Shown here: piece after piece, positions 30,408 to 40,852 of the stretch
Layout: the number at the start of each line of letters is the position of its first letter
Position numbering within the stretch: the first letter of the stretch is position 1
DNA from: Terribacillus aidingensis
GTDB taxonomy: Bacteria; Bacillota; Bacilli; Bacillales; Amphibacillaceae
DNA: 64,000 bases
Reading direction: 5' to 3'
NCBI RefSeq assembly: GCF_040703035.1
Contig: NZ_CP159996.1
Coordinates: forward strand, 1,398,001-1,462,000
Program-made: the position numbers and the translations under genes
The notes under the pieces: generated by a model
Told to the model about the DNA's origin: nothing
Database searches by the model: none
Seen by the model: only the letters and a program-made list of their open reading frames with translations

Positions 30408-32449
30408 GAAATTTGCTGAAGCAACCGGTTGATCAAGTAAAAGGAATCGGTGCAAAGCTCGCGGAAGGATTGGCGAATATGGGGATCTTCACAGTCGAAG
30501 ATCTCCTTTTTCATCTGCCGTATCGGTATGATGTCTTCGATGTCCAGCCGTTAGCTGAACTGATTCATGATGATAAAGTGACGATTGAAGGTGAAATCGC
30601 CTCTCCGGCTCAAGTGCAATATTACGGACGGAAAAAGAACAAACTAACTGTAACGCTCCTCGTTGAGAATGTTGCAGTGAAGGCGATCATGTTCAATCGT
30701 GCATTTGCCCAGAAACAGCTGATGCCGGGCAAGAAAGTGACGATGACAGGGAAATGGGATCAGCATCGTCTGCAGCTTACTGTCAGTAACTTCAAGGTTG
30801 GCGGAGCGGATGAGCTGACTCCGGTTCAGCCCGTTTATGGTGTGAAAGGTACAGTGACAGTACGGCAGCTGCAAAAAAGTGTGAAACAGGCGCTGGAACA
30901 GTATGATGAAGACATCGAGGAAATCCTGCCAGCATCATTTTTAGCATCCTATAAAATGCCAGATAGGAAAACAGCATTACATTATATGCACTTTCCACCT
31001 GACAGACAGGCGCTGGCTCATGCTCGGAGACGATTCACTTATGAGGAATTTCTATTGTTCCAGCTTAAAATGCAGTTTATCCGTAAACAAAAACGGGAAG
31101 CATCGGCTGGAGGAAGCTTAGCTTATGATAAAGAGAAGGTACAAGCTTTTGTAGCTACGCTTCCTTTTACGTTGACGAACGCCCAGCAGAGAGTGCTCAA
31201 GGATATTATGCGGGATCTGCATTCTCCTTACCGGATGAACCGCCTTTTACAAGGGGATGTTGGTTCCGGTAAAACGGCTGTTGCAGCTGTTGCGCTTTAT
31301 GCAGCCGTTACAGCAGGTAAACAGGGTGCGATTATGGTCCCGACAGAGATTCTAGCTGAGCAGCATGCCCAGTCCTTATCTAGTATGCTGGATGGTTTCG
31401 CTACCGTAGCGTTGCTCACAGGAAGTGTGAAAGGCAAGCGCCGGAAAGCCGTTCTCGAACAAATTGTCAATGGAGAAGTAGATATTGTTGTTGGAACACA
31501 TGCATTGATTCAAGATGAAGTGCATTATAAAAACCTTGCGCTTGCTATAGTCGATGAACAGCATCGATTTGGCGTTGCGCAGCGACGAACGCTGCGAGAT
31601 AAAGGTCTTCACCCGGACGTTCTGTTCATGACAGCTACACCGATTCCGCGTACACTGGCAATCACTGCATTCGGTGATATGGATGTATCAGCTATTGATG
31701 AGATGCCAGCTGGGCGTAAAGAAATAGAGACGTATTGGGTTAAGGAAAATACGATAGATCGGGTGCTGGATTTCATCCGGAAGGAAGTCGCAGCCGGTCA
31801 TCAGGCATATGTCATAAGCCCGCTGATTGAGGAATCGGACAAGCTGGATATCCAGAATGCAGTCGATCTGCATCAGATGCTGGCTGCTGTTTTTGAGCCG
31901 GATATTCGTGTCGGGCTTATGCATGGACGTTTGCCTGCTGATGAAAAAGACGCCGTTATGAAGGAATTCGCCGAAAATGAAACCCAAGTCCTCGTATCTA
32001 CCACAGTAGTGGAAGTCGGGGTGAACGTTCCAAATGCTACGCTGATGATCATCTATGATGCAGAGCGCTTCGGACTATCCCAGCTGCATCAGCTCCGGGG
32101 ACGTGTAGGTCGTGGGGATGCACAAAGTTATTGTATTTTGATTGCTGAACCAAAAGGAGAAATCGGAAAAGAACGCATGCGTATCATGACAGAAACGACG
32201 AATGGATTCGAGCTGTCCGAGCAGGATTTGCAGCTCAGGGGTCCTGGTGATTTCTTTGGTAAAAAGCAAAGCGGTATACCGGAATTCAAGGTTGGCGACA
32301 TGGTGCACGACTACCGGGCACTTGAAACAGCACGTAAGGATGCAGAGCAAATTATTGCAGAAGAAAGATTGGAAAATGACCCTGCTTATCGTAATTTATT
32401 GCAAGCGCTGGACACAGAGTTTGCGCTGAATGGAAACGTTCTCGACTAA
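30404..32449 (+). CDS. recG: RecG, ATP-dependent branch-migration helicase
   Basis: 681 residues. The N-terminal wedge/OB domain (1-~240: [17 protein letters not shown] helix-hairpin) is followed by the SF2 core. Walker A is [13 protein letters not shown] and motif II is DEQH ([13 protein letters not shown]). Then come [12 protein letters not shown] and the TRG/C-terminal part with '[13 protein letters not shown]' and '[14 protein letters not shown]'. RecG reverses replication forks and processes Holliday junctions. The start GTG 30404 overlaps sdaAA (stop at 30405); TTG 30413 is an alternative, and neither has a strong ribosome-binding site. fapR follows after its own promoter. Confidence 0.95.
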   Translation: MRNLLKQPVDQVKGIGAKLAEGLANMGIFTVEDLLFHLPYRYDVFDVQPLAELIHDDKVTIEGEIASPAQVQYYGRKKNKLTVTLLVENVAVKAIMFNRAFAQKQLMPGKKVTMTGKWDQHRLQLTVSNFKVGGADELTPVQPVYGVKGTVTVRQLQKSVKQALEQYDEDIEEILPASFLASYKMPDRKTALHYMHFPPDRQALAHARRRFTYEEFLLFQLKMQFIRKQKREASAGGSLAYDKEKVQAFVATLPFTLTNAQQRVLKDIMRDLHSPYRMNRLLQGDVGSGKTAVAAVALYAAVTAGKQGAIMVPTEILAEQHAQSLSSMLDGFATVALLTGSVKGKRRKAVLEQIVNGEVDIVVGTHALIQDEVHYKNLALAIVDEQHRFGVAQRRTLRDKGLHPDVLFMTATPIPRTLAITAFGDMDVSAIDEMPAGRKEIETYWVKENTIDRVLDFIRKEVAAGHQAYVISPLIEESDKLDIQNAVDLHQMLAAVFEPDIRVGLMHGRLPADEKDAVMKEFAENETQVLVSTTVVEVGVNVPNATLMIIYDAERFGLSQLHQLRGRVGRGDAQSYCILIAEPKGEIGKERMRIMTETTNGFELSEQDLQLRGPGDFFGKKQSGIPEFKVGDMVHDYRALETARKDAEQIIAEERLENDPAYRNLLQALDTEFALNGNVLD

Positions 32450-32457
32450 AACGGCTG

Positions 32458-32486
32458 TTGCAAATTCTGGCCTGCTATTATATATT
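32458..32486 (+). promoter_or_regulatory. sigma-A promoter of the fapR-plsX-fabD-fabG operon
   Basis: TTGCAA (32458-32463), 17 bases, TATATT (32481-32486); predicted start near 32493, inside the FapR operator. Confidence 0.75.
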
Positions 32487-32490
32487 ACTT

Positions 32491-32507
32491 TTAGTACCTA
32501 GTCTTAA
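32491..32507 (+). promoter_or_regulatory. FapR operator
   Basis: TTAGTACCTAGTCTTAA is a full-length match to the 17-base FapR box known from B. subtilis fap genes. It begins 5 bases after the -10 element and covers the transcription start, so bound FapR would block initiation. Malonyl-CoA releases FapR. Confidence 0.9.
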
Positions 32508-32523
32508 TTTTGGCGGTGGAGAA

Positions 32524-33093
32524 ATGAGAAGAAGCAAAAAAGACAGACAGGACTTACTGCGGGAAACGATTGAAAAAACACCGTTCATTACAGACGAGGA
32601 ATTGGCGAAGAAATTCGCTGTCAGCATACAGACTATCCGTTTGGATCGCATGGAACTGACAATTCCTGAGCTGCGGGAACGAATTAAGCACGTCGCTAAT
32701 TCCCAGTGGGATGAAACCGTGAAATCCATCAATATTGATGAGGTAATCGGGGAAATCATCGATTTGGAGCTGGATGAACGGGCGATCAGTATATTGGATA
32801 TAAAACCAGAGCACGTTTTCACACGGAACCAGATTGCCAGAGGGCATCATCTGTTTGCGCAAGCCAATTCCTTAGCGGTTGCGTTGATCGATGATCCGTT
32901 CGCACTAACCTTCCACTCAGAGATCACCTTCACGAGACAAGTGAAACTCCATGAAAGAGTAGTAGCCAAAGCGAAGGTCATCCGGCAGGACAGGAAGCGG
33001 ACGGTCATCCAAGTGGATAGTGCTGTTGACCAAGAAGAAGTATTTAAAGGTACGTTCGAGATGTTCCGCTCGAGCGTGAAAGAAGGGAAATAA
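32524..33093 (+). CDS. fapR: FapR, malonyl-CoA-responsive repressor of lipid synthesis
   Basis: 189 residues. The N-terminal DeoR-like helix-turn-helix ([27 protein letters not shown]) is followed by a linker helix and a hot-dog fold effector domain (~75-189: [32 protein letters not shown]). It represses fap genes until malonyl-CoA binds. ATG 32524 follows GGCGGTGGA; the longer frame back to 32458 covers the promoter and operator. It is autoregulated through the box 17 bases upstream and leads the lipid operon. Confidence 0.97.
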   Translation: MRRSKKDRQDLLRETIEKTPFITDEELAKKFAVSIQTIRLDRMELTIPELRERIKHVANSQWDETVKSINIDEVIGEIIDLELDERAISILDIKPEHVFTRNQIARGHHLFAQANSLAVALIDDPFALTFHSEITFTRQVKLHERVVAKAKVIRQDRKRTVIQVDSAVDQEEVFKGTFEMFRSSVKEGK

Positions 33094-33096
33094 GTT

Positions 33097-34110
33097 ATGC
33101 GAATAGCAATCGACGCAATGGGTGGCGACAACGCACCGGAAGAGATAGTCAAAGGTGCCGTTCTTGCAGCTACAGAGGATGCATCCTTGGAGCTGACACT
33201 GGTTGGAGATCAAAGCAAGATCGAACTGCATTTAGGTGAGATCCGTCCGGCTAACATTCGGATTATACATACAGAGGAGTACATTACAGCAGACGACGAG
33301 CCTGTCCGGGCTATCCGGCGCAAGAAGCAGTCGTCACTTGTACTGACTGCTCAGGAAGTAAAAGAAGGTCGTGCTGATGCCTGTGTTTCAGCAGGAAATA
33401 CAGGTGCCATCATGACAGCAGGTCTGATGATAGTCGGCCGCATTAAAGGCATCGAGCGTCCGGCGCTGTCCCCAACTCTTCCGACGGTGGATGGAAAGGG
33501 GTTCGTCCTGCTTGATGTTGGTGCGAACATTGACGCTAAAGCGAACCATCTATTACAATACGGCGTAATGGGCTCCATCTATGCGGAGAAAGTTCGCGGG
33601 ATAAAAAATCCTCGTGTAGGATTGCTTAATGTAGGCACGGAAGAAGGCAAGGGTAACGACCTGACGAAGAAAGCATTCGAGCTTCTCAGCAGTGCCCCGA
33701 TAAACTTTATCGGTAATGTAGAAGGCCGGGATTTCCTTTCTGGAGATTTTGATGTTGTTGTGACGGACGGCTTTAGCGGCAATATCGCCCTCAAAACAAT
33801 AGAGGGAGCAGCATCGATGTTCTTCACGACGATCAAGAAGGCCTTCTTAAAAAATACAAAGACCAAGCTTGCAGCTGCCATGATGAAACCACAGCTGAAG
33901 GAAATTAAAGCAAGCACAGAATATGCAGAATATGGCGGTGCCGCTTTGTTTGGGCTTGCTGCACCTTTTGTGAAGGCGCACGGTTCCTCCAATGCGCGTG
34001 CTATCCAAGTTGCTATCCTGCAAACAAAGCAAATGGCAGAAAATAATGTAACAGGAATTATCAAAGATACGATCCAGAGCATCAAGAAAGACGAGGAGGA
34101 CGTTAAGTGA
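33097..34110 (+). CDS. plsX: PlsX, phosphate acyltransferase
   Basis: 337 residues. [20 protein letters not shown] is the family start. '[22 protein letters not shown]' and '[16 protein letters not shown]' are further PlsX blocks. It makes acyl-phosphate from acyl-ACP; PlsY then uses it for lysophosphatidate. The ribosome-binding site is inside the end of fapR (GAAGGGAAA). The stop overlaps the fabD start by 4 bases. Confidence 0.97.
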   Translation: MRIAIDAMGGDNAPEEIVKGAVLAATEDASLELTLVGDQSKIELHLGEIRPANIRIIHTEEYITADDEPVRAIRRKKQSSLVLTAQEVKEGRADACVSAGNTGAIMTAGLMIVGRIKGIERPALSPTLPTVDGKGFVLLDVGANIDAKANHLLQYGVMGSIYAEKVRGIKNPRVGLLNVGTEEGKGNDLTKKAFELLSSAPINFIGNVEGRDFLSGDFDVVVTDGFSGNIALKTIEGAASMFFTTIKKAFLKNTKTKLAAAMMKPQLKEIKASTEYAEYGGAALFGLAAPFVKAHGSSNARAIQVAILQTKQMAENNVTGIIKDTIQSIKKDEEDVK

Positions 34111-35057
34111 AACGAGTAGCTTTTGTATTTCCTGGACAAGGCTCACAAGCAGTGGGCATGGCTCAGGAAATGTACAACGCATATGATGAAGTGAAAAGTC
34201 TTTTCCAAGCGGCAGACGAATTATTGCCGCAGCCAATAACACCTTTGATGTTTGAAGGACCGGCAGAAGAGCTTACGAAAACAGAGAATGCACAGCCAGC
34301 ATTGCTTCTCACAAGTGCTGCCATCTATCAAGTTTTACAGAATGAGGGCGTTAGACCAGTCGTTACGGCCGGTCACAGCTTGGGAGAATACAGTGCACTT
34401 GTTGCTGCTGGCGTTTTTCGTGCGGAAGAAGCAGCTGTGCTTGTTAACAAGCGTGGTCAGCTGATGGAAAAAGCCTATCCGGCAGGGCAAGGTTCTATGG
34501 CTGCGGTATTAGGGCTAAGTCTGGAAGACATCAAGATTGCTCTCCAATCAGTTGATAAGGAGCATGGTGAAATTGTCGATGCTGCGAATATCAACTGCCC
34601 TGGTCAGATCGTCATTTCCGGTACGAAAAAAGGAATTGAACTTGCTGAGCCGCTTTTGAAAGAAGCTGGAGCTAAACGCGTGCTTCCGCTGAACGTCAGC
34701 GGTCCATTCCATTCCAGATTGATGAAACAAGCTGCGGAAGAATTTGCATCTGTACTTGCAGACGTGGAGAAAGCCGATGCATCGATTCCTGTTTATGCAA
34801 ACGTAACAGCTGAGAAGGTTCTTGATCAAAAAGAGATTGAACAGCTGCTCGTTCAACAGCTATACTCTCCAGTCCGTTTTGAAGAAACTATTGTCAACAT
34901 GCTGCAAAATGACGAACTGGATGCGATTGTAGAAGTAGGAAACGGAAAAGTACTAAGCGGATTAGTAAAGAAAATTAACCGCCGCACGACAACTTTCAAT
35001 GTACAAGATCCCGAAACATTGCAAGCATTTTTGACGTGGTACAAGGAGGAAGAATAA
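34107..35057 (+). CDS. fabD: malonyl-CoA:ACP transacylase
   Basis: 316 residues. [13 protein letters not shown] start; catalytic Ser91 in [12 protein letters not shown]; the partner His in '[13 protein letters not shown]'; and '[13 protein letters not shown]' near the end. It loads malonyl onto ACP. GAGGAGG (34093-34099) precedes GTG 34107, which overlaps plsX by 4 bases, indicating coupled translation. fabG starts directly at 35058. Confidence 0.97.
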   Translation: MKRVAFVFPGQGSQAVGMAQEMYNAYDEVKSLFQAADELLPQPITPLMFEGPAEELTKTENAQPALLLTSAAIYQVLQNEGVRPVVTAGHSLGEYSALVAAGVFRAEEAAVLVNKRGQLMEKAYPAGQGSMAAVLGLSLEDIKIALQSVDKEHGEIVDAANINCPGQIVISGTKKGIELAEPLLKEAGAKRVLPLNVSGPFHSRLMKQAAEEFASVLADVEKADASIPVYANVTAEKVLDQKEIEQLLVQQLYSPVRFEETIVNMLQNDELDAIVEVGNGKVLSGLVKKINRRTTTFNVQDPETLQAFLTWYKEEE

Positions 35058-35798
35058 ATGCTATCAGGTAAAGCAGCTCTCGTTACTGGTGCATCCCGCG
35101 GAATTGGCCGAGAAATTGCATTGGAACTTGCGCGTAATGGCGTGAATGTAGCGGTAAACTACTCCGGAAGCAAAGAAAAGGCAGAGGCAGTTGCAGAGGA
35201 AATTCGTGCTCTCGGGCAGGAATCAATCGTGATCCAAGCGAATGTAGCAGAAGAAACAAGCGTAAAAGATATGGTCAAGCAAACTATTGAAGCATTCGGC
35301 AGCTTGGATATACTGGTAAATAATGCTGGTATCACACGTGATAACCTCCTTATGCGCATGAAGGAAGAGGATTTCGATGCAGTCATCCAGACGAATTTGA
35401 AAGGCGTATTCCTTTGCACGAAAGCAGTAACACGTCAAATGATGAAACAAAAAGCTGGCCGCATCATCAATGTAGCGAGCATTGTTGGTGTCAGCGGTAA
35501 TCCTGGGCAAGCTAACTATGTAGCTGCAAAAGCAGGAGTCATCGGTTTAACGAAAACTGCAGCCAAAGAGCTTGCTGCGCGAAACGTTTTAGTGAATGCC
35601 GTTGCTCCAGGATTCATCACGACTGATATGACGGATGAAATGACAGATGAACAGAAGCAGGCAATGCAAAGCATGATTCCGCTTGGTAAACCAGGCAAGC
35701 CGGAAGACGTTGCCCGTGTCGTTCGTTTCCTTGCATCTGAGGACAGTAATTACATGACTGGACAAACGCTGCACATCGATGGCGGCATGGTGATGTAA
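35058..35798 (+). CDS. fabG: 3-oxoacyl-ACP reductase
   Basis: 246 residues, classical short-chain dehydrogenase. [13 protein letters not shown] cofactor loop, NNAGITRD, and catalytic Ser141, Tyr154 and Lys158 (ANYVAAKAG). The C-terminal '[13 protein letters not shown]' is the usual FabG ending. It uses NADPH for the first reduction in fatty-acid elongation. Last gene before the short acpP leader. Confidence 0.97.
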   Translation: MLSGKAALVTGASRGIGREIALELARNGVNVAVNYSGSKEKAEAVAEEIRALGQESIVIQANVAEETSVKDMVKQTIEAFGSLDILVNNAGITRDNLLMRMKEEDFDAVIQTNLKGVFLCTKAVTRQMMKQKAGRIINVASIVGVSGNPGQANYVAAKAGVIGLTKTAAKELAARNVLVNAVAPGFITTDMTDEMTDEQKQAMQSMIPLGKPGKPEDVARVVRFLASEDSNYMTGQTLHIDGGMVM

Positions 35799-35837
35799 TA
35801 CAATGAAATAATTGTAGTTTTCCGGGACGAAATGTCC

Positions 35838-35843
35838 TATAAT
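35838..35843 (+). promoter_or_regulatory. possible acpP promoter -10
   Basis: TATAAT at 35838-35843, 22 bases before acpP; no good -35 at 17 bases (GTTTTC region). A GGAC-GAAAT-GTCC inverted repeat lies just before it (35825-35837). Confidence 0.35.
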
Positions 35844-35865
35844 ACTGAAGGGAGGTGAATTTCCT

Positions 35866-36099
35866 ATGGCAGATGTATTCGAGCAAGTAAAACAAATCGT
35901 TATTGATCGTCTTGATGTAGACGAATCCAAAGTAACACTAGAGGCTTCTTTCAAAGAAGATCTAGAAGCAGATTCCCTTGATGTTGTGGAATTGGTTATG
36001 GAATTGGAAGATCAATTCGACATGGAAATTTCTGATGAAGATGCGGAAAAAATCGCTACTGTTGGCGACGCTGTAAACTACATAAACAGCAAACAGTAA
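35866..36099 (+). CDS. acpP: acyl carrier protein
   Basis: 77 residues, very acidic. The phosphopantetheine site is Ser37 in [13 protein letters not shown]. It carries growing acyl chains for FabD/FabG and supplies PlsX. GGGAGGTG (35850-35857) precedes ATG 35866. A long hairpin then separates it from rnc. Confidence 0.98.
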   Translation: MADVFEQVKQIVIDRLDVDESKVTLEASFKEDLEADSLDVVELVMELEDQFDMEISDEDAEKIATVGDAVNYINSKQ

Positions 36100-36118
36100 G
36101 ATTTAAATAAGATGCATA

Positions 36119-36156
36119 GGAGAAAGTCCCGTCACTTTGTAGGCGGGACTTTCTCC
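36119..36156 (+). terminator. 13-bp perfect hairpin between acpP and rnc
   Basis: GGAGAAAGTCCCG (36119-36131) pairs fully with CGGGACTTTCTCC (36144-36156). There is no U-tract after it, so it may be a weak terminator, an RNA-stabilising end for acpP mRNA, or an RNase III processing site. Confidence 0.55.
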
Positions 36157-36192
36157 GCATCATCACAACAACTGGAAAGTGGGGACAGCAGA

Positions 36193-36876
36193 ATGAGCTT
36201 AGATAAACTGCAGGAGAAGCTTGGGATTCATTTCCATGATGAAGCTTTATTGCAGAATGCCTTGACCCATTCATCTTATGTGAATGAACATCGTCACCTG
36301 AAGAAGACGGATAACGAACGATTGGAATTCCTTGGCGATGCTGTATTGGAGCTTGGTGTATCCCAATTTCTGTACAAGCATTACCCTGATATGCCGGAAG
36401 GGAATATGACGAAACTCCGAGCTGCTATAGTCAGAGAGGAATCCCTCGTATTGTTCGCCAAAGAAATGGATCTTGGTACATATGTGCTGCTCGGAAAAGG
36501 GGAAGAGCGCACGGGAGGCAGAACACGTCCAGCATTACTGGCTGATGTGTTCGAGGCATTTGTCGGTGCTTTGTATCTTGATCAGGATTTCGATGTGGTA
36601 CTCGGTTTTTTCGAAAAAATCGTCTTTCCTAAAATCAGCCAAGGTGCTTTTTCACATGCGATGGATTACAAGAGCAGGCTGCAGGAAGTTATCCAGCAGG
36701 ACAAAGATAAAGTGATCACGTATACAATCGTTGATGAAAGAGGTCCTGCCCACAGCCGTGAATTCGTTGCCGAGCTGAAGGTTCAGGGAGAACTTGTCGG
36801 TACTGGAACCGGCCGGACAAAAAAGGAAGCAGAGCAGCAGGCAGCCCGTATTGCGTTGGAAGCTTTAACAGAATAG
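36193..36876 (+). CDS. rnc: ribonuclease III
   Basis: 227 residues. The catalytic signature [14 protein letters not shown] (residues ~41-54), the second acidic pair in '[16 protein letters not shown]', and the C-terminal dsRNA-binding domain (~157-225: [31 protein letters not shown]) are intact. It cleaves double-stranded RNA in rRNA processing and decay. ATG 36193 is used because upstream residues would come from the hairpin; the protein then lacks the ~20-residue tail seen at the N-terminus of B. subtilis RNase III. Confidence 0.95.
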   Translation: MSLDKLQEKLGIHFHDEALLQNALTHSSYVNEHRHLKKTDNERLEFLGDAVLELGVSQFLYKHYPDMPEGNMTKLRAAIVREESLVLFAKEMDLGTYVLLGKGEERTGGRTRPALLADVFEAFVGALYLDQDFDVVLGFFEKIVFPKISQGAFSHAMDYKSRLQEVIQQDKDKVITYTIVDERGPAHSREFVAELKVQGELVGTGTGRTKKEAEQQAARIALEALTE

Positions 36877-36920
36877 AAAAACGGCGGAGAGTAAAGTTGT
36901 CTCCGCCGTTTTTTTATTTT
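36876..36920. terminator. bidirectional terminator between rnc and DUF1128 gene
   Basis: AAAAACGGCGGAGA and TCTCCGCCGTTTTTTT form a strong stem with A- and T-runs on either side. It overlaps the last codons of the minus-strand gene. Confidence 0.9.
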
Positions 36921-37135
36921 CGATAGTTCGCCAGCTCTTGGATGAATGCTTCTGTCTCTGATACACTGAGCTGTCCTTTAGATTCGATATGATCATATAA
37001 GAACTTAATATCATGATAATTCTCCAGCTTGTAGTCCTCTGGCTGCATGATGGAACGGTTGACGACAACAAGCCGGTCGGCTATGCCGTTGATGAGGATG
37101 GACAGGTTCTCCTCTGATGCCTGTTCGAGCTTCAT
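36914..37135 (-). CDS. DUF1128 (UPF0435) family protein
   Basis: 73 residues, cytosolic and helical: ILINGIADRLVVVNRSIMQPED, 'YHDIKFLYDHIESKGQLSVSE' and a final ELANYRK match the small UPF0435 proteins of Bacillaceae (B. subtilis YfkK-like). The function is unknown. It has a proper ribosome-binding site (AAAGGAGG) before the start on the minus strand. It lies antisense to its neighbours between rnc and smc, where B. subtilis has no such gene, so it has been moved or duplicated here. Confidence 0.8.
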   Translation of the reverse strand: MKLEQASEENLSILINGIADRLVVVNRSIMQPEDYKLENYHDIKFLYDHIESKGQLSVSETEAFIQELANYRK

Positions 37136-37270
37136 GGGCGAGCCTCCTTTGACGTAATTGATACCTATTATGTACCCTTAGTTTATGATAAAATAAATAA
37201 GTTAAAAACAAAAGAGAAACCAATAACTATGCAGAAATAAGCGATAAGCTTTCAATATAGGAGAATGAGT

Positions 37271-40200
37271 ATGTTCCTGAAACGATTAGAAACCGTCGGA
37301 TTCAAATCATTTGCCGAAAAAGTGACACTTGACTTTGTACCAGGTGTTACGGCAGTGGTAGGTCCGAATGGAAGCGGGAAAAGTAATATAACCGATGCCA
37401 TCCGCTGGGTATTAGGCGAGCAGTCGGCAAAAAGTCTGCGTGGATCCAAGATGGAAGATATCATCTTCCAGGGCAGCGATACGAGAAAAGCGCTTAATGT
37501 AGCAGAAGTGACACTTGTATTGGACAATGCCGATCAGACGTTACCGCTGGAGTATCAGGAAGTGAGTGTGACCAGGCGGGTATTCCGTTCTGGAGAGAGC
37601 CAATTTTTGATCAATAACCAAAGCTGCCGTCTGAAGGATATCATTGACTTGTTCATGGATTCCGGATTGGGAAGGGAAGCCTTCTCTATTATCAGTCAAG
37701 GAAAAGTAGAGGAGATCCTAAGCTCCAAACCGGAAGAAAGAAGGTCTATCTTCGAAGAAGCTGCCGGGGTACTGAAATACAAGCAGCGAAAGAAGAAGGC
37801 AGAATATAAGCTGGCAGAAACACAGGAAAATTTAAATCGAGTTGAAGATATTACGTATGAAATAGAAGGACAGCTTGAACCATTGCGTGAGCAAGCTGCA
37901 ATCGCAAAAGATTTTCTGGAGAAAAAAGCACAGCTGAAAGATGTCGAAATCGGATTGCTAGTTGCGGAGATCGAGCAATTACATAAAGAATGGCAAGCGG
38001 TTCTGCAAGAGCTTGAAGTGAACAAGCACGAGCTTGAAGTCCAGAAGCAGGCAATAGGCGAAAAAGAACAGCTGCTGGAATCGGAGAAGACAGAATTGCA
38101 CGCGCTGGATGCTTCTCTCGACGAACTGCAAGCCTCCTTGCTAATTGTGACGCAAGAGCTTGAAAATCTGGAAGGCAAGAAACAGCTGTTGAATGAACGC
38201 TCCAAGCATCTGGCAGAAAACAAAGAAAAGCTGGAAAAAGATACAGAGCAGCTGGGAGTCACACTGGAGCAGCAGCTGAAACAGCTGGAGCAGGAACAAG
38301 CAGCCCTGGATGCGTTGGATTTGGAGAACAAAGCAATCAAATCAGATTTACGCTCATTGGACAAACAGCTATCCCGCACACAGGAAGATTTGAGTGAACA
38401 AATAGAAGAAAAGAAGAGTGATTATATCGATTTGCTGAATGAACAAGCAGCAAAGCGGAATGAGACGAACTCACTCAAACAGCAGCTCACTAGTATCGAT
38501 GCGAAAAAAGAACGTCAGCGTACAAAATATAAAGATATCGTTTTGAATCGCGATGAAATCAGTGAAAAACGAGAACAATTGGCTGCAAGATTGAAAGATG
38601 CTACCGTAAGCCGCGAACAGGCTGAGGAAAAGGCAGATTCACTTCGGATGGAAGCAGCGCAAAAACGGGAGCAGTACCAGGAAGCACAGAGCAAACTGTA
38701 CACCGGCTATCAGCATATCGAGAAGCTTCGTTCCAAGCAGGAGATGCTGCAGGAGATGAAAGAGGAGTTCCAAGGATTTTTCCAAGGAGTAAAAGCGATC
38801 CTCAAAGCGCGTCAGGATCAAAAGCTCGAAGGAATCAAGGGGGCTGTCATCGAGTTGATCGATGTACCATCCGCGTATGTCACAGCGATGGAAACCGCTC
38901 TTGGAGGTCAAGCTCAGCATATCGTGGTCGATACGGAGGCAAGTGCCCGTCAGGCAATCAATTGGCTGAAACAGACGCATAATGGCCGTGCTACATTTTT
39001 GCCGCTATCATCAATCCAGCCGAAACAGATACCGGCCAATGTGTTGGGGAATGCTTCCAATCGGGAAGGATTCATCGGTATTGCCGCAGATCTCATTAAG
39101 GTCGATCCCCAGTACAAGAGAGCAGTCGATTTTCTGTTAGGAAATGTGGTCATCGCAGAAGACTTGCAGCATGCCAATGCGATTGCTGCTGCTCTTGGCA
39201 GACGGTATCGCGTTGTTACACTTACGGGTGATGTAGTAAACCCAGGGGGATCTATGACTGGAGGAGCGCAAAAACGCAATAGTCAATCTCTGTTTACAAG
39301 AGAAAAGGAAATGCAGGAAGTGACGGAAAAACTGTCTGATTTCCAGGCCCGGACAGAAGTGTTCGAACGTAAAGTCGCACAGCTGAAAGAAGAACTTCAG
39401 CAGTTGGAGACTTCAGCAGAGGAAACCAGACAGAGCTTGAAGCAGCTGCAGGAATCGGAACAGGAACTCCAGGCAGCATTTACCGAAACAAGCATACGCT
39501 TCATGCATGCCAATGATAACCTCACCATGTATGACCAGGATAATGCGCAGTATGACGCTGAACGAGAAGAAGTGGAGAAGCGCATCGAGCACCTGCAGAC
39601 TGAACTTGTCGATTTGGATCTCAAGCTTCAGGATATACAGCTGGAAATCAGTGAGCTGACGGAAGCTCACCAGGCTTGGCAACAGACAAAGGAAATTAAA
39701 CGGGACGAACAGCAGGCCTTACAAATACGTTCTGCTGAAAGCCTTGCTAAGCTTGAAAATCAGCGACAGCGGCTCAGTGAGTTTACACAGCAGCTGGATC
39801 TTACCAAGCAGAAATATGAAGATCAGCAGCGGGTGCTGCAGCAAATGGCCGAAGTTGGCGAGAAAGGCCAGACAGAGGAAGAGATCACGGAACTGATCAG
39901 AGTGAAGCACCAGCATAAGCAGCAGACAACAACCTTGATCGAAGAGCGTAAAGCAGAACGGCAGGAGCGCTATGACTGGTTGCAGCAAGAGGAGCTTTCT
40001 GTCAAAGAAGCAAATCGTCTCCACCAAAATCTGGTGCAGCAAGTGCAAGATCAGGAAGTCCGGTCGAACCGTTTGGATGTAGAGCTGGAAAACCGACTGA
40101 TGAACTTGCAGCAAACCTACTCCCTGACATTCGAAAAAGCATTGGCGTCGTTTGGTAGGGCAGAAGATATCGAAACTGCCCGCACCGAAGTGAAGCTGAT

Positions 40201-40837
40201 CAAACGTGCTATCTCGGAACTCGGCAGCGTCAACGTTGGCGCGATTGAGGAATTTGACCGGATTAATGAAAGATACAGCTTCCTTACCGAACAAAAGGAC
40301 GACCTTTATCAGGCGAAAGCGACATTGCTTGCCGTAATTGATGAAATGGATGAAGAAATGAAGCGTCTGTTCGAAGATGTGTTCAATAAAATCAAGGCGG
40401 AATTCACGGAAGTGTTCCGTTCGCTCTTTGGCGGAGGACACGCGGAGCTGAAACTGACTGATTCTGATAATCTGCTGGAAACAGGTGTCGATATTATCGC
40501 ACAGCCGCCAGGTAAGAAACTGCAAAATTTAGGTTTGCTTTCAGGCGGAGAACGTGCCCTGACAGCAATTGCCTTGCTGTTTGCTATTTTGCGGGTAAGA
40601 CCTGTGCCATTCTGTATTCTAGACGAGGTGGAAGCAGCTCTGGATGATGCAAACGTCAGCCGTTTTGCGCAGTACATGAAGCACTTCAGCGAAAAGACCC
40701 AGTTCATTGCCATAACCCACAGAAAGGGTACAATGGAGGAAGCGGACGTCCTTTATGGTGTGACGATGCAGGAATCGGGCGTTTCCAGATTGGTGTCCGT
40801 CCGGCTGGAGGATGCGCCTGAACTAGTGAAGGTATAA
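37271..40837 (+). CDS. smc: SMC chromosome condensation ATPase
   Basis: 1188 residues. N-terminal head with Walker A VVGPNGSGKSNI (residues ~29-40); coiled coil ~165-500; hinge ~500-670 (GAVIELIDVPSAYVTAMETALGGQ, GGSMTGGAQ); return coiled coil ~670-1000. The C-terminal head has the ABC signature LSGGERALTAIALLFAIL and Walker B CILDEVEAALDD. With ScpA/ScpB it organises and segregates the chromosome. ATG 37271 (MFLKRLETVGFKSFAEK) is 7 bases from GGAG; ATG 37265 would be too close. ftsY follows after 15 bases. Confidence 0.98.
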   Translation: MFLKRLETVGFKSFAEKVTLDFVPGVTAVVGPNGSGKSNITDAIRWVLGEQSAKSLRGSKMEDIIFQGSDTRKALNVAEVTLVLDNADQTLPLEYQEVSVTRRVFRSGESQFLINNQSCRLKDIIDLFMDSGLGREAFSIISQGKVEEILSSKPEERRSIFEEAAGVLKYKQRKKKAEYKLAETQENLNRVEDITYEIEGQLEPLREQAAIAKDFLEKKAQLKDVEIGLLVAEIEQLHKEWQAVLQELEVNKHELEVQKQAIGEKEQLLESEKTELHALDASLDELQASLLIVTQELENLEGKKQLLNERSKHLAENKEKLEKDTEQLGVTLEQQLKQLEQEQAALDALDLENKAIKSDLRSLDKQLSRTQEDLSEQIEEKKSDYIDLLNEQAAKRNETNSLKQQLTSIDAKKERQRTKYKDIVLNRDEISEKREQLAARLKDATVSREQAEEKADSLRMEAAQKREQYQEAQSKLYTGYQHIEKLRSKQEMLQEMKEEFQGFFQGVKAILKARQDQKLEGIKGAVIELIDVPSAYVTAMETALGGQAQHIVVDTEASARQAINWLKQTHNGRATFLPLSSIQPKQIPANVLGNASNREGFIGIAADLIKVDPQYKRAVDFLLGNVVIAEDLQHANAIAAALGRRYRVVTLTGDVVNPGGSMTGGAQKRNSQSLFTREKEMQEVTEKLSDFQARTEVFERKVAQLKEELQQLETSAEETRQSLKQLQESEQELQAAFTETSIRFMHANDNLTMYDQDNAQYDAEREEVEKRIEHLQTELVDLDLKLQDIQLEISELTEAHQAWQQTKEIKRDEQQALQIRSAESLAKLENQRQRLSEFTQQLDLTKQKYEDQQRVLQQMAEVGEKGQTEEEITELIRVKHQHKQQTTTLIEERKAERQERYDWLQQEELSVKEANRLHQNLVQQVQDQEVRSNRLDVELENRLMNLQQTYSLTFEKALASFGRAEDIETARTEVKLIKRAISELGSVNVGAIEEFDRINERYSFLTEQKDDLYQAKATLLAVIDEMDEEMKRLFEDVFNKIKAEFTEVFRSLFGGGHAELKLTDSDNLLETGVDIIAQPPGKKLQNLGLLSGGERALTAIALLFAILRVRPVPFCILDEVEAALDDANVSRFAQYMKHFSEKTQFIAITHRKGTMEEADVLYGVTMQESGVSRLVSVRLEDAPELVKV

Positions 40838-40852
40838 GAAAGGAAGAACAAA

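Noticed and set aside
36112..36192. Longer RNase III with start at 36112
   Set aside because: The extra residues are encoded by the perfect hairpin, show no match to RNase III N-termini, and the ATG has no good ribosome-binding site.
39719..40525. Minus-strand 268-codon open frame
   Set aside because: Antisense to the smc coiled coil and head; no start signal, no homology signature.
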